Of a DNA stretch of 64,000 bases, positions 35,783 to 47,791 are shown in pieces; within the stretch, counting starts at the first letter, position 1, and the number at the start of each line of letters is the position of its first letter. The position numbers were made by a program, and so were the translations under genes. The DNA is from Vibrio penaeicida. Lineage in GTDB: Bacteria; Pseudomonadota; Gammaproteobacteria; Enterobacterales; Vibrionaceae. Location: the NCBI RefSeq assembly GCF_002933855.1, contig NZ_BFAQ01000011.1:309442-373441 (forward strand). Direction: 5' to 3'. The notes below the pieces were generated by a model. The model had not been told where the DNA came from. It worked only from the letters and a program-made list of their open reading frames with translations, and made no database searches.

Positions 35783-36478
35783 GTGATCGACCAGAAAATC
35801 ATCGTAGCACTTGATTATGACAAACAAGCGGATGCATTAGCGTTTGTTGATAAGATTGACCCAAGTTCATGCCGTCTGAAAGTTGGCAAAGAGATGTTTA
35901 CTCTGTTTGGTCCTGAGTTTGTTCGTGAGCTTCATAAAAGAGGCTTCTCAGTATTTCTGGACCTCAAGTTTCACGATATCCCAAACACTTGCTCAAAAGC
36001 AGTACGAGCGGCTGCTGAATTAGGCGTATGGATGGTAAATGTCCATGCAAGTGGTGGTGAGCGCATGATGAGTGCTTCTCGTGAAATCCTGGAGCCTTAT
36101 GGTAAGGATCGTCCACTATTGATTGGCGTAACTGTGCTCACAAGTATGGAACAATCCGACCTAGCAGGAATTGGTTTGGATATCGCGCCTCAGGAACAGG
36201 TTGTTCGCTTGGCGAGTCTGACTAAAAACGCTGGTTTAGATGGTGTAGTGTGCTCAGCACAAGAGTCATCGATGTTGAAATCAGAACTAGGGAAAGATTT
36301 CAAACTGGTTACTCCAGGTATTCGTCCAACAGGCTCTGCCATTGGTGACCAAAAGAGAATTATGACTCCTGTTGAGGCTATTGAAGCAGGGTCTGATTAT
36401 TTAGTTATTGGCAGACCGATAACTCAAGCATTTGACCCAGCGAATGTTCTTTCAGATATCAACCAATCTTTAGTTTGA
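35783..36478 (+). CDS. pyrF: Orotidine 5'-phosphate decarboxylase
   Basis: PyrF makes UMP from OMP. The 231-residue TIM-barrel protein shows the catalytic DxKxxD motif in [12 protein letters not shown], the PGIRPTG phosphate loop and IVALDYDK at the start. GTG 35783 after AGGAGAG is the start. A strong terminator follows. Confidence 0.95.
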   Translation: MIDQKIIVALDYDKQADALAFVDKIDPSSCRLKVGKEMFTLFGPEFVRELHKRGFSVFLDLKFHDIPNTCSKAVRAAAELGVWMVNVHASGGERMMSASREILEPYGKDRPLLIGVTVLTSMEQSDLAGIGLDIAPQEQVVRLASLTKNAGLDGVVCSAQESSMLKSELGKDFKLVTPGIRPTGSAIGDQKRIMTPVEAIEAGSDYLVIGRPITQAFDPANVLSDINQSLV

Positions 36479-36554
36479 ACCTAAAGTGGTTTGATACTAA
36501 AGATAGTGTTTAGTCCGATGTTAGGATTTACTAGTCGTTTATACTGATTTTGGG

Positions 36555-36581
36555 AAGCCCGCCAATTTGGCGGGCTTTTTG
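36555..36581 (+). terminator. Terminator after pyrF
   Basis: AAGCCCGCCAA/TTGGCGGGCTT with five T. It also abuts the miaE stop on the other strand. Confidence 0.92.
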
Positions 36582-36582
36582 T

Positions 36583-37362
36583 CTATATGCGATTAGGGAT
36601 ACCACTATGAAACTTAAATTCTTTATCTGGGGTTGTGATTAATTCGGCTTCAACTCCGCCAAAAAATATCACTCTCTCTGTAATATCTTTTCCCGCAATT
36701 TGCTCTGCTAATGATAAATAGTCTTGATAGTGACGAGCTTCTGAGCGCAGTAGAGAGACATAAAACTTGCTGATATCGTCTTCCATATGTGGAGCCAATT
36801 TAGCAAAACGCTCACATGAACGAGCTTCGATATAAGCGCCGATTATCAGCTTATCGATCAATGTTTCCGGTTCATGAGTTTTCATATGCGAAAGCAGTCC
36901 TTTAGCATAGCGACTAGCCGATTCATTTCGATAAGTGATCCCACGATTAGCCATAATCTCAAGTACTTGGTAGAAGTGATGCAACTCTTCTTTTATCAAC
37001 AACACCATTTTATCAATGAGATCTTGGCTGTATGGGGAGTCTCCTTTTGCTTTGATTGCTTTTGAGATACTACTCTTACCTTTGAGTGTTTCAATGGTTC
37101 CTATTTTGCGATAGGCAAAGTCCTCATAAGGTTTAAACCAGTCGAGCAGAGTATGAGCGCTGTCTTTGTCTACAGCATATTTTCGAATCAAATACATCGC
37201 TGATTGACCAGCTTTCAGTTCGCACATTAAGTGATCAAGTAATACGGTCGGTAGATTCTTCGGCTTTCTAGCTTCGTCTATCCACTCTATAGGTGTCTCG
37301 CATTGGAGAAAGGATTGGATAGGAGTAAGGAGCTTTTGGATATTTTCGTCTTCAATCATCAT
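36583..37362 (-). CDS. miaE: tRNA-(ms2io6A)-hydroxylase MiaE
   Basis: MiaE hydroxylates the isopentenyl group of ms2i6A37 in tRNAs that read UNN codons, using a non-haem di-iron centre. The 259-residue product has CELKAGQSAMYLIRKY at about residues 47-62, EELHHFYQVL and EARHYQDYL, supplying the Glu/His ligands of the ferritin-like site. Length is typical. It needs oxygen, so the modification reports aerobic growth. A hairpin separates it from the upstream minus-strand gene. Confidence 0.9.
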   Translation of the reverse strand: MMIEDENIQKLLTPIQSFLQCETPIEWIDEARKPKNLPTVLLDHLMCELKAGQSAMYLIRKYAVDKDSAHTLLDWFKPYEDFAYRKIGTIETLKGKSSISKAIKAKGDSPYSQDLIDKMVLLIKEELHHFYQVLEIMANRGITYRNESASRYAKGLLSHMKTHEPETLIDKLIIGAYIEARSCERFAKLAPHMEDDISKFYVSLLRSEARHYQDYLSLAEQIAGKDITERVIFFGGVEAELITTPDKEFKFHSGIPNRI

Positions 37363-37375
37363 ACTGCATCAATAT

Positions 37376-37401
37376 AAAAAAGGTCGCATAATGCGACCTT
37401 T
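37376..37401 (-). terminator. Terminator on the minus strand between the hypothetical gene and miaE
   Basis: AAAGGTCGCAT/ATGCGACCTTT with one-base centre. Read leftward it is followed by six T. Confidence 0.85.
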
Positions 37402-37425
37402 GATTTAAATAAGTCTTTGGTTAGT

Positions 37426-38190
37426 TTACCACTTTTTCTTTTCGCCGAAGAGGGCATCCATATCATCGTTACGTTCTTTCTCGTCTCGATCTTTAGCATG
37501 TTCTGCTTCTTTGTCTTGTCTTTTCTGATCCATGTCATCCAGCATGGCTTGCAGTTTTTCTTTAGCCTTATTGGAATATGAATCGTTTTTCGATGCCAGT
37601 GCATCTAGGCCTTTTTTCAAAAGCTGCTTTGCGGTACCAGCTTGTCCTCTCAACACCGAATCATTTGCGCGCTTAATAACGTTTTCGATATTGATGCGAA
37701 CTTGTATTTGTTCCAAGCGAGAATTTTCCGCTACGTAAGCTTGAGTCTCAAAGCGACCTTTATTGTGCTCACTTCGAATAGTCTCACGCAATCGCTTCAC
37801 AAGCTTAAGCATTATAATGGCTTGCTTATCGCTGCTAGGTACTTTAAACGAAGCCGTTTCACCACCCTGATAATTTTCTTTCAATTGCTGAATTTGAGAT
37901 TGCATGTTGGCAACACGAGACTTCAACTGCTTATTTTTCGGATCTAGTTCAAACATAGATTCAAGTGCGTCAAGAATTCGCGTGTTCAAGCACACCAAAA
38001 GATCCTTACTGTATGGTAGGTGATGTGCATTCCCGATAAGGTCCTCTGTCGCATCAATAACTGCTAGATGCCGCGTGGACTCTTGTTTTTTTGCAGTCTC
38101 TACTTTCATGCGGTACTGAAGCATTATGTTGTAACCAATTACGAGAACCAACAAAATAGCAACAAGCGCGATTATTAAACCAATATTCAT
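37426..38190 (-). CDS. Membrane-anchored coiled-coil protein of unknown function
   Basis: I do not recognise a named family. The 254-residue product begins MNIGLIIALVAILLVLVIGY, one clear membrane helix, then a mostly helical, charged body with coiled-coil character (residues 90-250) and a very acidic/basic lysine-rich tail ending FGEKKKW. It may be a bitopic inner-membrane protein with a cytoplasmic helical domain. The ATG at 38190 puts the helix at the extreme N-terminus. A further in-frame start at 38238 adds 16 residues. It is flanked by a terminator, so it is likely monocistronic. Confidence 0.7.
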   Translation of the reverse strand: MNIGLIIALVAILLVLVIGYNIMLQYRMKVETAKKQESTRHLAVIDATEDLIGNAHHLPYSKDLLVCLNTRILDALESMFELDPKNKQLKSRVANMQSQIQQLKENYQGGETASFKVPSSDKQAIIMLKLVKRLRETIRSEHNKGRFETQAYVAENSRLEQIQVRINIENVIKRANDSVLRGQAGTAKQLLKKGLDALASKNDSYSNKAKEKLQAMLDDMDQKRQDKEAEHAKDRDEKERNDDMDALFGEKKKW

Positions 38191-39561
<1,371 letters not shown>

Positions 39562-39580
39562 ACCACTTTAACTCTCTTAT

Positions 39581-39616
39581 GATTCCCCTTACAATCGCCC
39601 GATTCTAGGGGGAATC
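39581..39616 (+). promoter_or_regulatory. Hairpin that can hide the ribosome-binding site of the downstream methyltransferase
   Basis: GATTCCCC (39581-39588) pairs perfectly with GGGGAATC (39609-39616), whose G-run is the Shine-Dalgarno sequence of the gene starting at 39617. A smaller GATTC/GAATC stem (39601-39605 with 39612-39616) is an alternative. Sequestration is predicted, not shown. Confidence 0.5.
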
Positions 39617-40819
39617 ATGAATCAAACTTTCCAAAAGATCAGTTCATTATTGGCTTTGTACGATAGTGAATGGCGGTTTCAGCCATTCCACTTGAGTGAT
39701 TACGCAGATTTTCCGTGGGATTTAAATTACCCCGGTCTAACCCCTTGGTTAAATGCTCTTTCTGAATCTGAAATCATTAATCTGAAGGCAAATACCTCCC
39801 GCTTGGTACAGGAAATCTCAAAATTTATTCCTGATTTAGCCGACTTACATGAGCTTTCTCACTTAAATAGATTACTACCATCCGAGTTAACACAGCTATC
39901 CAAGGGCTCTGAAGCTGGTATACCTGGGAGAAAGCTAAATCAGATACGCTTGATGAGCGATGCTTGCCTAAAAGGAAACGTTGGAAGGGAGTGGCTTGAG
40001 TGGTGTTCTGGTAAAGGCTTTTTGGGTCAGTTACTTGCATCAAACTCTACAATTCCAGTCACCAGTTTTGAATGGCAGAAAGCTTTATGTGAAAGCGGAC
40101 AAGCTCTGGCGGACAAAAAAGGGCTAGCTATGCGCTTTGTTCAAGGAGATGCCCTCGAAAAGAGTGCTTCTCGGATTATGAAGCCAATTCAACACGCTGT
40201 TGCTCTACATGCCTGTGGAGATTTGCACGTTAACCTTATCAAGCGAGGGTGCGAAGTAGGTTTAAGCGAATTTTCTATCTCTCCCTGTTGCTATCACCTT
40301 ATTCAGTCAGACTGTTACCTGCCTCTGTCATCAGAAGGTATTAAGTATGATATGAAGTTAACCAAAACCGAATTAAGAATACCTCTTCAAGCTACTGTAA
40401 CTGGGGGAGCGCGAGTTCATCGTCATAGATTTAAAGAAATGAGTTATAGGCTTGGGTTGGACGCATACCTAAAAGAGCAGAAAGGGCATCATACCTACAC
40501 AGCTATCCCTAGCATTAAGAAATCGATGTTGTCGGGTGGTTTTGAAGCGTTTTGCTTATGGGCTGAGAAGGAAAAAAATCTTGAATTGGGAACAATAGAT
40601 TTTGAGTATTGGAATCGACGTGGTGAAGAGCGATTTTGGCAGATGGAGAGGTTAAGTCTAGTTCAACAAGTATTCCAAAGGCCACTAGAGCTTTGGCTCG
40701 TTTTAGATCGGGCTTTATATCTAGAAGAGAATGGGTATTCGGTGAGTGTGAATGAGTTTTGCGCCGAAGAAGATACCCCAAGAAACATACTCATACAGGC
40801 AAAAAAAAGACCCGCGTAA
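39617..40819 (+). CDS. Methyltransferase of the METTL25/GSTCD type
   Basis: A 400-residue SAM-dependent methyltransferase-like protein. WCSGKGFLGQLLA (about residue 129) is a modified SAM-binding motif I. ALHACGDLHVNLI followed by SPCCYHLI matches the HxCGDL...CCYH pattern of the METTL25/GSTCD-like family (PF13679 group), otherwise mostly eukaryotic. The N-terminal 120 residues are helical with no recognised domain. Substrate is unknown and could be RNA or protein. It follows cysB but has a separate ribosome-binding site in a possible hairpin. The stop lies inside a weak terminator (40805-40831). Confidence 0.75.
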   Translation: MNQTFQKISSLLALYDSEWRFQPFHLSDYADFPWDLNYPGLTPWLNALSESEIINLKANTSRLVQEISKFIPDLADLHELSHLNRLLPSELTQLSKGSEAGIPGRKLNQIRLMSDACLKGNVGREWLEWCSGKGFLGQLLASNSTIPVTSFEWQKALCESGQALADKKGLAMRFVQGDALEKSASRIMKPIQHAVALHACGDLHVNLIKRGCEVGLSEFSISPCCYHLIQSDCYLPLSSEGIKYDMKLTKTELRIPLQATVTGGARVHRHRFKEMSYRLGLDAYLKEQKGHHTYTAIPSIKKSMLSGGFEAFCLWAEKEKNLELGTIDFEYWNRRGEERFWQMERLSLVQQVFQRPLELWLVLDRALYLEENGYSVSVNEFCAEEDTPRNILIQAKKRPA

Positions 40820-40831
40820 GCGAGTCCTTTT
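40805..40831. terminator. Terminator overlapping the methyltransferase gene end
   Basis: AAAAGACCCGC and GCGAGTCCTTTT form an imperfect stem around the stop codon, shared with the convergent ald gene. Confidence 0.6.
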
Positions 40832-40871
40832 CGTCATCATTCAGCTAAGAATAACTAATAACATATTGTTC

Positions 40872-41996
40872 TTAGTTGAACATAGCGATAGCTTGCTTCG
40901 CTTCAACGTATTCTAAGTCGAAGCTTTCAGCTACTTCTTTGCAGGTTACTTTTCCGTGAATAACGTTTAGTCCTTCAAGTAGCCCCTCATCTGCAAGTAG
41001 CGCTTTCTCATATCCGTTGTTTGCGAGCTTAATAATGTAAGGTAATGTTGCATTATTCAGCGCAAAAGTAGACGTTCGTGCTACAGCTCCTGGCATATTT
41101 GCTACACAGTAGTGAACAACTTCGTCGACGATGTAAGTTGGTTCAGCATGTGTTGTAGCTTTTGAAGTTTCAAAACAACCACCTTGATCGATTGCAACAT
41201 CCACTACCGCTGCACCTGGCTTCATGCGTTTGATGTGTTCTTTCGTGATCAGCTTAGGTGCTGCCGCACCAGGTATGAGTACTGCACCAATCACTAGGTC
41301 AGCTTCAAGTACATGTTTTTCAAGCGCATCTTCAGTAGAATAAACCACTTTTGCACGACCTTGGAACTCTTCGTCTAGCGCACGTAGGGTGTCAATGCTG
41401 CGGTCTAAGATGGTAACGTCTGCACGTAAACCCACCGCCATACGAGCTGCATTTGAACCTACTACGCCACCGCCAACGACCACAACTTTTGCTGGCTCAA
41501 CGCCTGGAACACCACCTAAAAGCAGACCGCGACCACCGTGTGATTTCTCAAGAGTTTGAGCGCCAGCTTGAATCGACATACGACCTGCAACTTCAGACAT
41601 TGGTGCTAAAAGTGGCAGACGACCCATATTATCTGTTACAGTCTCATATGCTATGCAGACAGCTTTGCTCTTGATAAGCTCTTCAGTTTGTGGAAAATCT
41701 GGTGCTAGGTGTAAATATGTGAACAATATTTGCCCCTCACGCAGCATAGCGCGCTCGACGGCTTGAGGTTCTTTAACCTTAACAATCATGTCTGCTTTCG
41801 TGAAAACGTCAGCAGCAGTAGGAAGAATGGATGCACCTACGGCAATATAGTCTTGATCGGAAAAACCGATACCACTACCGGCATTAGTTTCGACAATGAC
41901 TTGGTGACCGTGAGAGACAAGTTCTCTCACACTGGATGGAATCATACCCACTCTGTATTCGTGGTTTTTGATTTCCTTCGGTACGCCAATAATCAT
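40872..41996 (-). CDS. ald: Alanine dehydrogenase
   Basis: Ald interconverts L-alanine and pyruvate plus ammonia using NAD. The 374-residue product begins [17 protein letters not shown] and has the Rossmann loop [12 protein letters not shown] and the catalytic region KVKEP with substrate-binding lysine. Length is typical. It is divergent from lrp across 155 bases, a common arrangement in which Lrp-type regulators activate ald in response to alanine or leucine. Confidence 0.94.
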   Translation of the reverse strand: MIIGVPKEIKNHEYRVGMIPSSVRELVSHGHQVIVETNAGSGIGFSDQDYIAVGASILPTAADVFTKADMIVKVKEPQAVERAMLREGQILFTYLHLAPDFPQTEELIKSKAVCIAYETVTDNMGRLPLLAPMSEVAGRMSIQAGAQTLEKSHGGRGLLLGGVPGVEPAKVVVVGGGVVGSNAARMAVGLRADVTILDRSIDTLRALDEEFQGRAKVVYSTEDALEKHVLEADLVIGAVLIPGAAAPKLITKEHIKRMKPGAAVVDVAIDQGGCFETSKATTHAEPTYIVDEVVHYCVANMPGAVARTSTFALNNATLPYIIKLANNGYEKALLADEGLLEGLNVIHGKVTCKEVAESFDLEYVEAKQAIAMFN

Positions 41997-42151
41997 CCTG
42001 ACTCCTCAATATTTTTGGTTGTATTATCTATGTGTAGGGTAATTCTGTCGAATTAATATCTAGTATAGAGTTGTATTTGAAAAATTTGATACTGAATATT
42101 AAAAAGTTGTAGTATATTTTTTTGCAAGGAAGTAATAAGGTGGGATAAAAA

Positions 42152-42646
42152 ATGGTGGATAACTATAAGAAGCCGTCCAAGGAATTAGATCGTATTGATA
42201 GAAACATTCTTAACGAACTTCAGAAAGATGGTCGTATTTCGAATGTAGAGTTATCTAAGAGAGTGGGATTATCTCCAACGCCATGTCTAGAACGTGTGCG
42301 TCGATTGGAGAGACAAGGATACATTACCGGATATACAGCTTTGCTGAATCCTCAGTATCTAGATGCATCGCTATTGGTATTTGTTGAGATTACGTTAAAT
42401 CGAGGCGCACCAGATGTGTTCGAACAATTTAATCATGCAGTACAAAAGCTGGATGACATTCAAGAATGTCATTTAGTGTCAGGCGATTTTGACTATCTTC
42501 TAAAAACCCGTGTATCAGATATGAGTGCCTACCGTAAATTGTTGGGTGACACGCTTCTGCGTTTACCTGGCGTTAACGATACCCGCACATATGTGGTTAT
42601 GGAAGAAGTTAAACAGACCAACCAGTTGGTTATTAAAACTCGATAA
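42152..42646 (+). CDS. lrp: Leucine-responsive regulatory protein Lrp
   Basis: A 164-residue Lrp/AsnC regulator with an N-terminal HTH (RIDRNILNELQKDGRISNVELS) and a C-terminal RAM domain that senses amino acids. The sequence PTPCLERVRRLERQGYI is almost invariant in true Lrp. It lies between ald and ftsK as in V. cholerae and E. coli (lrp-ftsK). Confidence 0.93.
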   Translation: MVDNYKKPSKELDRIDRNILNELQKDGRISNVELSKRVGLSPTPCLERVRRLERQGYITGYTALLNPQYLDASLLVFVEITLNRGAPDVFEQFNHAVQKLDDIQECHLVSGDFDYLLKTRVSDMSAYRKLLGDTLLRLPGVNDTRTYVVMEEVKQTNQLVIKTR

Positions 42647-42736
42647 GTACAAAACGTAATTTCTGCTGTGTAGTGGCGAATTCGATTGAGATCTGGATTC
42701 AACTTCAGGAATTACGTTAATCAATTGTCCTTATTT

Positions 42737-42852
42737 TGTTCGGTAAACTACCCGTTTCTCGGGTTTGTGAACCGAACAGAGATTGGGTTTTATTGCTTGA
42801 TGTGGTTAAATCATCTAACAAACCGAGCGGCTATTGCCGCTCGGTGCGTTTT
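42737..42852 (+). terminator. Tandem hairpins between lrp and ftsK
   Basis: First, a nested hairpin TGTTCGGT (42737-42744) with ACCGAACA (42771-42778), with inner ACCCG/CGGGT. Second, a perfect 10-bp stem ACCGAGCGGC (42822-42831) with GCCGCTCGGT (42836-42845) followed by GCGTTTTT, a good terminator that ends only 28 bases before the ftsK ATG. Confidence 0.8.
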
Positions 42853-42879
42853 TGAAATCAATAAGCATAAAGTTGGTAT

Positions 42880-45762
42880 ATGTTCAGAGAGAACAAAGAA
42901 AAGGTTGAAACCATTATAAAGTCCCAAGAAGAGACCTCATCTCCTCGATTAAATGGGCTACAACGACTTCGCGATTGCTGCTTCATATTAGGTTGTCTTA
43001 CAGCGATTCTAATCTCTATTGCTTTACTTTCCTTTGACCCTGCCGATCCTTCATGGTCGCAAACCGCGTGGGGAGGCGAAGTGAAAAACCTAGGTGGGCA
43101 ATTTGGAGCTTGGGTAGCAGACAGTCTTTTCTTTGTTTTTGGCTCAATAGCCTATCCTCTACCTATTGCTATCTCAGTGATGACTTGGGTGTTCTTTCGA
43201 AAAAGAGCAGAAGATGAACCCATCGACTTTATGTTGTGGGGAACGCGCCTTCTAGGGCTAACAGTCGTCATTATTACGAGTTGTGGTCTTGCCGATATCA
43301 ATTTTGATGACATTTGGTATTTCTCATCAGGTGGCGTGATTGGTGACGTGATCACTAATCTGGCTTTACCCGCATTTAACTTGCTTGGCACAACACTTGT
43401 TCTGCTGTTTTTATGGGGAGCAGGTTTCACCCTCTTAACGGGCATTTCTTGGTTATCTATTGTTGAATGGTTAGGAAATTCGTTTATTTCATTCTGTGCA
43501 TGGTTAATAAATTTGGTCCGCGGGTCTAAAGAAGAGCACATTAAACCTACATTGAAGGACCCAGAATTTAAAGATTCCGACCAACAAGAATCCATATCGC
43601 GTCCGTTGGATATGGAAAGCCCATACCAAGAGCCTGTTGGTGACATTGAACCGAATTTCTCTCAGTTAGATGATGACGATGGGCATGCTGAGTCAAGGTT
43701 CAACATTCACCTCCCACAAACGGTACACAGAGATGATTCTGATCATCTTCCTGTCAATGAACAAGTGGCTGAAACAAATGAGCCCGACAGTGGCGTGCTT
43801 GAGCAAAATGAAGAACGGGCACTTTCTCCCAATGCAACCATCGAAGAGCTTACTTATCAAGCCGAACAAGCGAACGATTATGCCGAAGGTGCAGATGCTG
43901 TCGCAGCAAGTGATATTCAGCTGAGCGAAAACTGGTCGGAAGTTGAAGAGGTGCAGCAAGACATACATGACTCTATTAACTTCGATAATGTTGATATAGA
44001 AGAGCGCACGCCAACAATTTCTGAGTTTGATAACGAATCCCACCTTATTGAAAAAGAAAGATCTTCTGAGGTAGAAGTAGAATCTTCATCTGACTCAAAT
44101 GAGGAAACCATTGTACCTGTCGCAGCTTCTAGAGAAGAGGTTGAAGAAGTAGCGGAAAGCGACGCAGATGTTGCTGCATTCCAGTCATTGGTGGCGGATG
44201 CGCAACAAAATGTAGCCGCGAGTCAAAATCCGTTCCTTGTGCAAAAAGACCAAACATTACCCAAGCCCACTTCTCCTATGCCAACTCTTGAGTTGCTGTA
44301 TCATCCGGAGAAACGTGAGAACCATATAGATAGAGCGGCTCTAGAAGAGATTGCTCGTTTGGTTGAATCAAAGTTAGCCGACTATAAGATTACCGCAAAA
44401 GTGGTTGATATTTTCCCAGGTCCGGTCATTACTCGTTTCGAGTTAGATTTGGCTCCAGGGGTAAAAGTAAGCCGCATATCTGGTCTGTCTATGGATTTAG
44501 CGCGCTCTTTATCTGCTATGGCAGTACGTGTGGTTGAGGTGATTCCGGGTAAACCTTATGTCGGATTGGAACTGCCCAATATGAGCCGCCAGACGGTATT
44601 CTTGTCAGACGTGATTAATAGCCCTCAATTTGAAAATGCTACCTCACCAACAACAGTGGTACTTGGTCAAGATATTGCGGGTGAAGCCGTTGTTGCCGAC
44701 TTAGCTAAGATGCCACATGTGCTTGTTGCAGGTACGACGGGTTCTGGTAAGTCTGTCGGCGTGAATGTCATGATCTTAAGCATGCTCTATAAATCGAAGC
44801 CAGAAGATGTTCGATTTATTATGATCGACCCGAAAATGTTGGAGCTTTCGATTTACGAGGGTATTCCGCACCTGCTTTCGGAAGTGGTAACCGACATGAA
44901 AGATGCATCGAATGCTCTGCGTTGGTGTGTAGGTGAAATGGAACGTCGATACAAGCTCATGTCCGCTCTGGGTGTTAGAAACATCAAAGGGTTCAATGAA
45001 AAATTAAAAATGGCAGCGGACGCAGGACACCCAATCCATGACCCTCTATGGCAAGCGGGTGACAGCATGGACGAATTACCACCTTTATTAGAGAAGCTTC
45101 CCTACATTGTTGTCATTGTGGATGAATTTGCCGACCTCATGATGGTCGTCGGGAAAAAAGTGGAAGAGTTGATAGCCCGACTGGCGCAAAAAGCACGAGC
45201 CGCTGGTGTGCATTTGATTTTAGCAACGCAGCGTCCATCGGTTGATGTGATCACCGGCTTAATTAAAGCGAACATACCCACACGTGTTGCCTTTACGGTA
45301 TCAACGAAAACAGATTCAAGAACCATTCTTGATCAAGGTGGTGCCGAGTCACTGCTTGGAATGGGTGACATGCTTTATCTTCCTCCAGGATCTAGCCACA
45401 CGATTCGCGTTCACGGAGCATTTGCCTCCGACGATGATGTTCATGCCGTCGTTAATGATTGGAAAGCTCGTGGCAAACCTGAGTACATTGATGAAATCAC
45501 TAACGGTGAACAGACAGCGGATACGTTGTTGCCCGGTGAGGCTATGGAAGCTGACGAAGATGTCGATCCATTGTTTGACCAAGTGGTAGAACACGTTGTG
45601 GAAAGCAGGCGTGGTTCTGTATCGGGTGTACAGCGTCGATTCAAGATTGGGTATAACCGCGCAGCTAGAATTGTGGAACAACTTGAAGCACAAGGTATTG
45701 TTAGTGCCCCGGGTCACAATGGTAATCGCGAGGTTCTTGCACCGCCACCAATTAAAGACTAG
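42880..45762 (+). CDS. ftsK: DNA translocase FtsK
   Basis: FtsK couples septation to chromosome dimer resolution at dif. The 960-residue protein has an N-terminal membrane domain with four helices (about 25-195), an acidic low-complexity linker (about 210-460) shorter than in E. coli, and the RecA-type motor with [14 protein letters not shown] and [11 protein letters not shown]. The C-terminal gamma winged helix ([24 protein letters not shown]) reads KOPS sites and touches XerD. The ATG at 42880 has no strong ribosome-binding site, which fits tight low-level expression. Confidence 0.96.
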   Translation: MFRENKEKVETIIKSQEETSSPRLNGLQRLRDCCFILGCLTAILISIALLSFDPADPSWSQTAWGGEVKNLGGQFGAWVADSLFFVFGSIAYPLPIAISVMTWVFFRKRAEDEPIDFMLWGTRLLGLTVVIITSCGLADINFDDIWYFSSGGVIGDVITNLALPAFNLLGTTLVLLFLWGAGFTLLTGISWLSIVEWLGNSFISFCAWLINLVRGSKEEHIKPTLKDPEFKDSDQQESISRPLDMESPYQEPVGDIEPNFSQLDDDDGHAESRFNIHLPQTVHRDDSDHLPVNEQVAETNEPDSGVLEQNEERALSPNATIEELTYQAEQANDYAEGADAVAASDIQLSENWSEVEEVQQDIHDSINFDNVDIEERTPTISEFDNESHLIEKERSSEVEVESSSDSNEETIVPVAASREEVEEVAESDADVAAFQSLVADAQQNVAASQNPFLVQKDQTLPKPTSPMPTLELLYHPEKRENHIDRAALEEIARLVESKLADYKITAKVVDIFPGPVITRFELDLAPGVKVSRISGLSMDLARSLSAMAVRVVEVIPGKPYVGLELPNMSRQTVFLSDVINSPQFENATSPTTVVLGQDIAGEAVVADLAKMPHVLVAGTTGSGKSVGVNVMILSMLYKSKPEDVRFIMIDPKMLELSIYEGIPHLLSEVVTDMKDASNALRWCVGEMERRYKLMSALGVRNIKGFNEKLKMAADAGHPIHDPLWQAGDSMDELPPLLEKLPYIVVIVDEFADLMMVVGKKVEELIARLAQKARAAGVHLILATQRPSVDVITGLIKANIPTRVAFTVSTKTDSRTILDQGGAESLLGMGDMLYLPPGSSHTIRVHGAFASDDDVHAVVNDWKARGKPEYIDEITNGEQTADTLLPGEAMEADEDVDPLFDQVVEHVVESRRGSVSGVQRRFKIGYNRAARIVEQLEAQGIVSAPGHNGNREVLAPPPIKD

Positions 45763-45839
45763 GTCAACAGGTTCTAATGAAACAGAGACAAAAAAACGTT
45801 GTCCAATTCGTTATCGGTATTAGTTTGAAGAGATTTTAA

Positions 45840-46445
45840 ATGAAAAAATGGCTTATTCTGTTCACGTTTAGTGTGTCTGCAACCGCTGTGGCATCACCTA
45901 AATCTGAATTAAGTGAACGATTGAGTAAAACAGACGGGTTCAGCGCAGCGTTTTCGCAAACGGTGACAGCGCCTGATGGCGAAGTGATTCAGCAAGCAAA
46001 TGGCACAGCGGATATTGCACGTCCAAGCATGTTTCGTTGGTCGACAATGGAACCAGATGAGACAGAGCTTGTTTCTGATGGTGATGTGGTTTGGTATTAC
46101 GAACCTTTTTTGGAGCAGGTGAGTATTTATAACCAAGAGCAAGCAACGGGACAGACACCCTTTGTTCTGCTTACACGAAATAGACAAAGTGACTGGGATA
46201 ACTACCGAGTTGCTCAAAAAAATAACCGATTCACCCTTGAGCCTGTTTCGGAAAATTCCACACAAGGGCAATTCATCATTGATGTGACCGCCAAAGGTAA
46301 AATAGAAGGTTTTTCTGTTGTCGAGCAAGACGGCCAAACAAGCCAATTTACCTTTAATTCGATCAGTATGAAGACACCAGCAAAAGAACGATTTACTTTC
46401 ACACCACCAAAAGGTGTTGAAGTCTATGATGAGCGTGGCAACTAA
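45840..46445 (+). CDS. lolA: Outer-membrane lipoprotein carrier LolA
   Basis: LolA shuttles lipoproteins from LolCDE to LolB through the periplasm. The 201-residue product has a signal peptide (about 1-19, ending AVASP), then the LolA fold with [10 protein letters not shown] and [17 protein letters not shown]. It follows ftsK by 77 bases and overlaps rarA, the conserved ftsK-lolA-rarA-serS order. Confidence 0.93.
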   Translation: MKKWLILFTFSVSATAVASPKSELSERLSKTDGFSAAFSQTVTAPDGEVIQQANGTADIARPSMFRWSTMEPDETELVSDGDVVWYYEPFLEQVSIYNQEQATGQTPFVLLTRNRQSDWDNYRVAQKNNRFTLEPVSENSTQGQFIIDVTAKGKIEGFSVVEQDGQTSQFTFNSISMKTPAKERFTFTPPKGVEVYDERGN

Positions 46446-47791
46446 TGAGTAACTATTCGCTCGACTTCTCTGGTGACGAGGACTTTCGGCCTTTAGCCGC
46501 ACGTATGCGACCAGAAACCGTCGAGCAATATATTGGTCAGCAACATATTCTGGGCGAGGGTAAGCCTCTCCGTCGTGCCTTAGAAGCCGGGCATTTGCAC
46601 TCCATGATCCTATGGGGGCCGCCTGGCACTGGAAAAACGACATTGGCTGAAGTCGCGGCCAATTATTCTAATGCGGAAGTTGAGCGCGTTTCTGCGGTGA
46701 CCTCTGGTGTTAAAGATATCCGTATTGCCATTGAAAAAGCGCGTGACAACAAAGTTGCAGGCAGGAAAACCATCTTGTTTGTGGACGAGGTACACCGCTT
46801 TAATAAAAGTCAGCAAGATGCCTTTTTACCCCATATTGAAGATGGCACCGTTACTTTCATTGGTGCTACAACCGAAAATCCTTCCTTTGAACTGAACAAT
46901 GCACTTCTTTCAAGAGCGCGAGTTTATAAGCTGTCGTCGTTAAAAGAAGAGGACATTCTCGATGTTCTAAACCAAGCGCTGTCTGATAAAGACAGAGGGT
47001 TAGGTAAAGAGTCGGCAGAATTCGAAGAGGGTGTGTTAGACCGATTATCGGAATTGGTTAACGGTGATGCTCGAATGTCGCTTAATTATCTCGAATTGTT
47101 GTTCGATATGGCGACAGAGACAGATGATAGGAAGCAAATTACATTAGCATTACTTGCCGAGGTGGCAGGGGAAAAGGTCGCCCGTTTCGATAATAAAGGC
47201 GATATTTGGTACGATTTAATCTCTGCACTCCACAAATCTATTCGAGGCTCCGACCCTGATGCGGCTTTATATTGGGCAGCAAGGATGATAAGTGCGGGTT
47301 GCGATCCATTGTATGTTGCTCGTCGGTTGCTTGCTATTGCATCTGAAGATATTGGTAATGCTGATCCAAGGGCGATGCAAGTTGCGCTATCTGCTTGGGA
47401 CTGTTTCTCTAGAGTTGGACCCGCAGAGGGTGAGCGAGCCATTGCGCAAGCTGTGGTGTATTTAGCCTGTGCACCCAAAAGTAACGCGGTATATAATGCT
47501 TGGAAACAAGCATTGCGAGATGCGCAAAATCACCCAGAATACGAAGTTCCCCCACACCTACGCAATGCGCCGACCAGCCTAATGAAAGATCTCGGTTACG
47601 GAGAAGAGTACCGTTATGCTCATAATGAGCCAGGTGCTTATGCGGCAGGTGAGCAATATTTCCCCCCTGAAATGGCAGAGACTCGTTACTATTTTCCGAC
47701 AAATCGCGGCTTAGAGACCAAAATCGGTGAAAAGTTAGATTATCTCTCCTCTTTGGACGCAAAAAGCCCACAAAAGCGCTATGAAAAGTAG
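46445..47791 (+). CDS. rarA: Replication-associated AAA+ ATPase RarA (MgsA)
   Basis: RarA acts at stalled replication forks and unwinds duplex ends. The 448-residue protein shows Walker [10 protein letters not shown], Walker B FVDEVHRF and [10 protein letters not shown] sensor 1 region, plus a C-terminal tetramerisation domain with [21 protein letters not shown] 46445 overlaps the lolA stop (TAATG). A terminator hairpin overlaps its final codons. Confidence 0.95.
   Translation: MSNYSLDFSGDEDFRPLAARMRPETVEQYIGQQHILGEGKPLRRALEAGHLHSMILWGPPGTGKTTLAEVAANYSNAEVERVSAVTSGVKDIRIAIEKARDNKVAGRKTILFVDEVHRFNKSQQDAFLPHIEDGTVTFIGATTENPSFELNNALLSRARVYKLSSLKEEDILDVLNQALSDKDRGLGKESAEFEEGVLDRLSELVNGDARMSLNYLELLFDMATETDDRKQITLALLAEVAGEKVARFDNKGDIWYDLISALHKSIRGSDPDAALYWAARMISAGCDPLYVARRLLAIASEDIGNADPRAMQVALSAWDCFSRVGPAEGERAIAQAVVYLACAPKSNAVYNAWKQALRDAQNHPEYEVPPHLRNAPTSLMKDLGYGEEYRYAHNEPGAYAAGEQYFPPEMAETRYYFPTNRGLETKIGEKLDYLSSLDAKSPQKRYEK

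Noticed and set aside
40872..42646. ald-lrp considered as a toxin, phage or defence unit
   Set aside because: Both are standard metabolic/regulatory genes in the usual divergent layout.
42686..42919. 77-codon plus-strand frame across the lrp-ftsK gap
   Set aside because: It runs through two hairpins including the terminator and into ftsK in another frame; composition is not protein-like.
43530..44280. Low-complexity acidic region in ftsK considered as a repeat or frameshift
   Set aside because: It is the normal variable linker between the membrane and motor domains; the frame is intact.
45909..46643. 244-codon open frame on the minus strand across lolA and rarA
   Set aside because: It is opposite two well-identified genes, has cysteine/arginine-rich low-quality composition and no recognisable motif.
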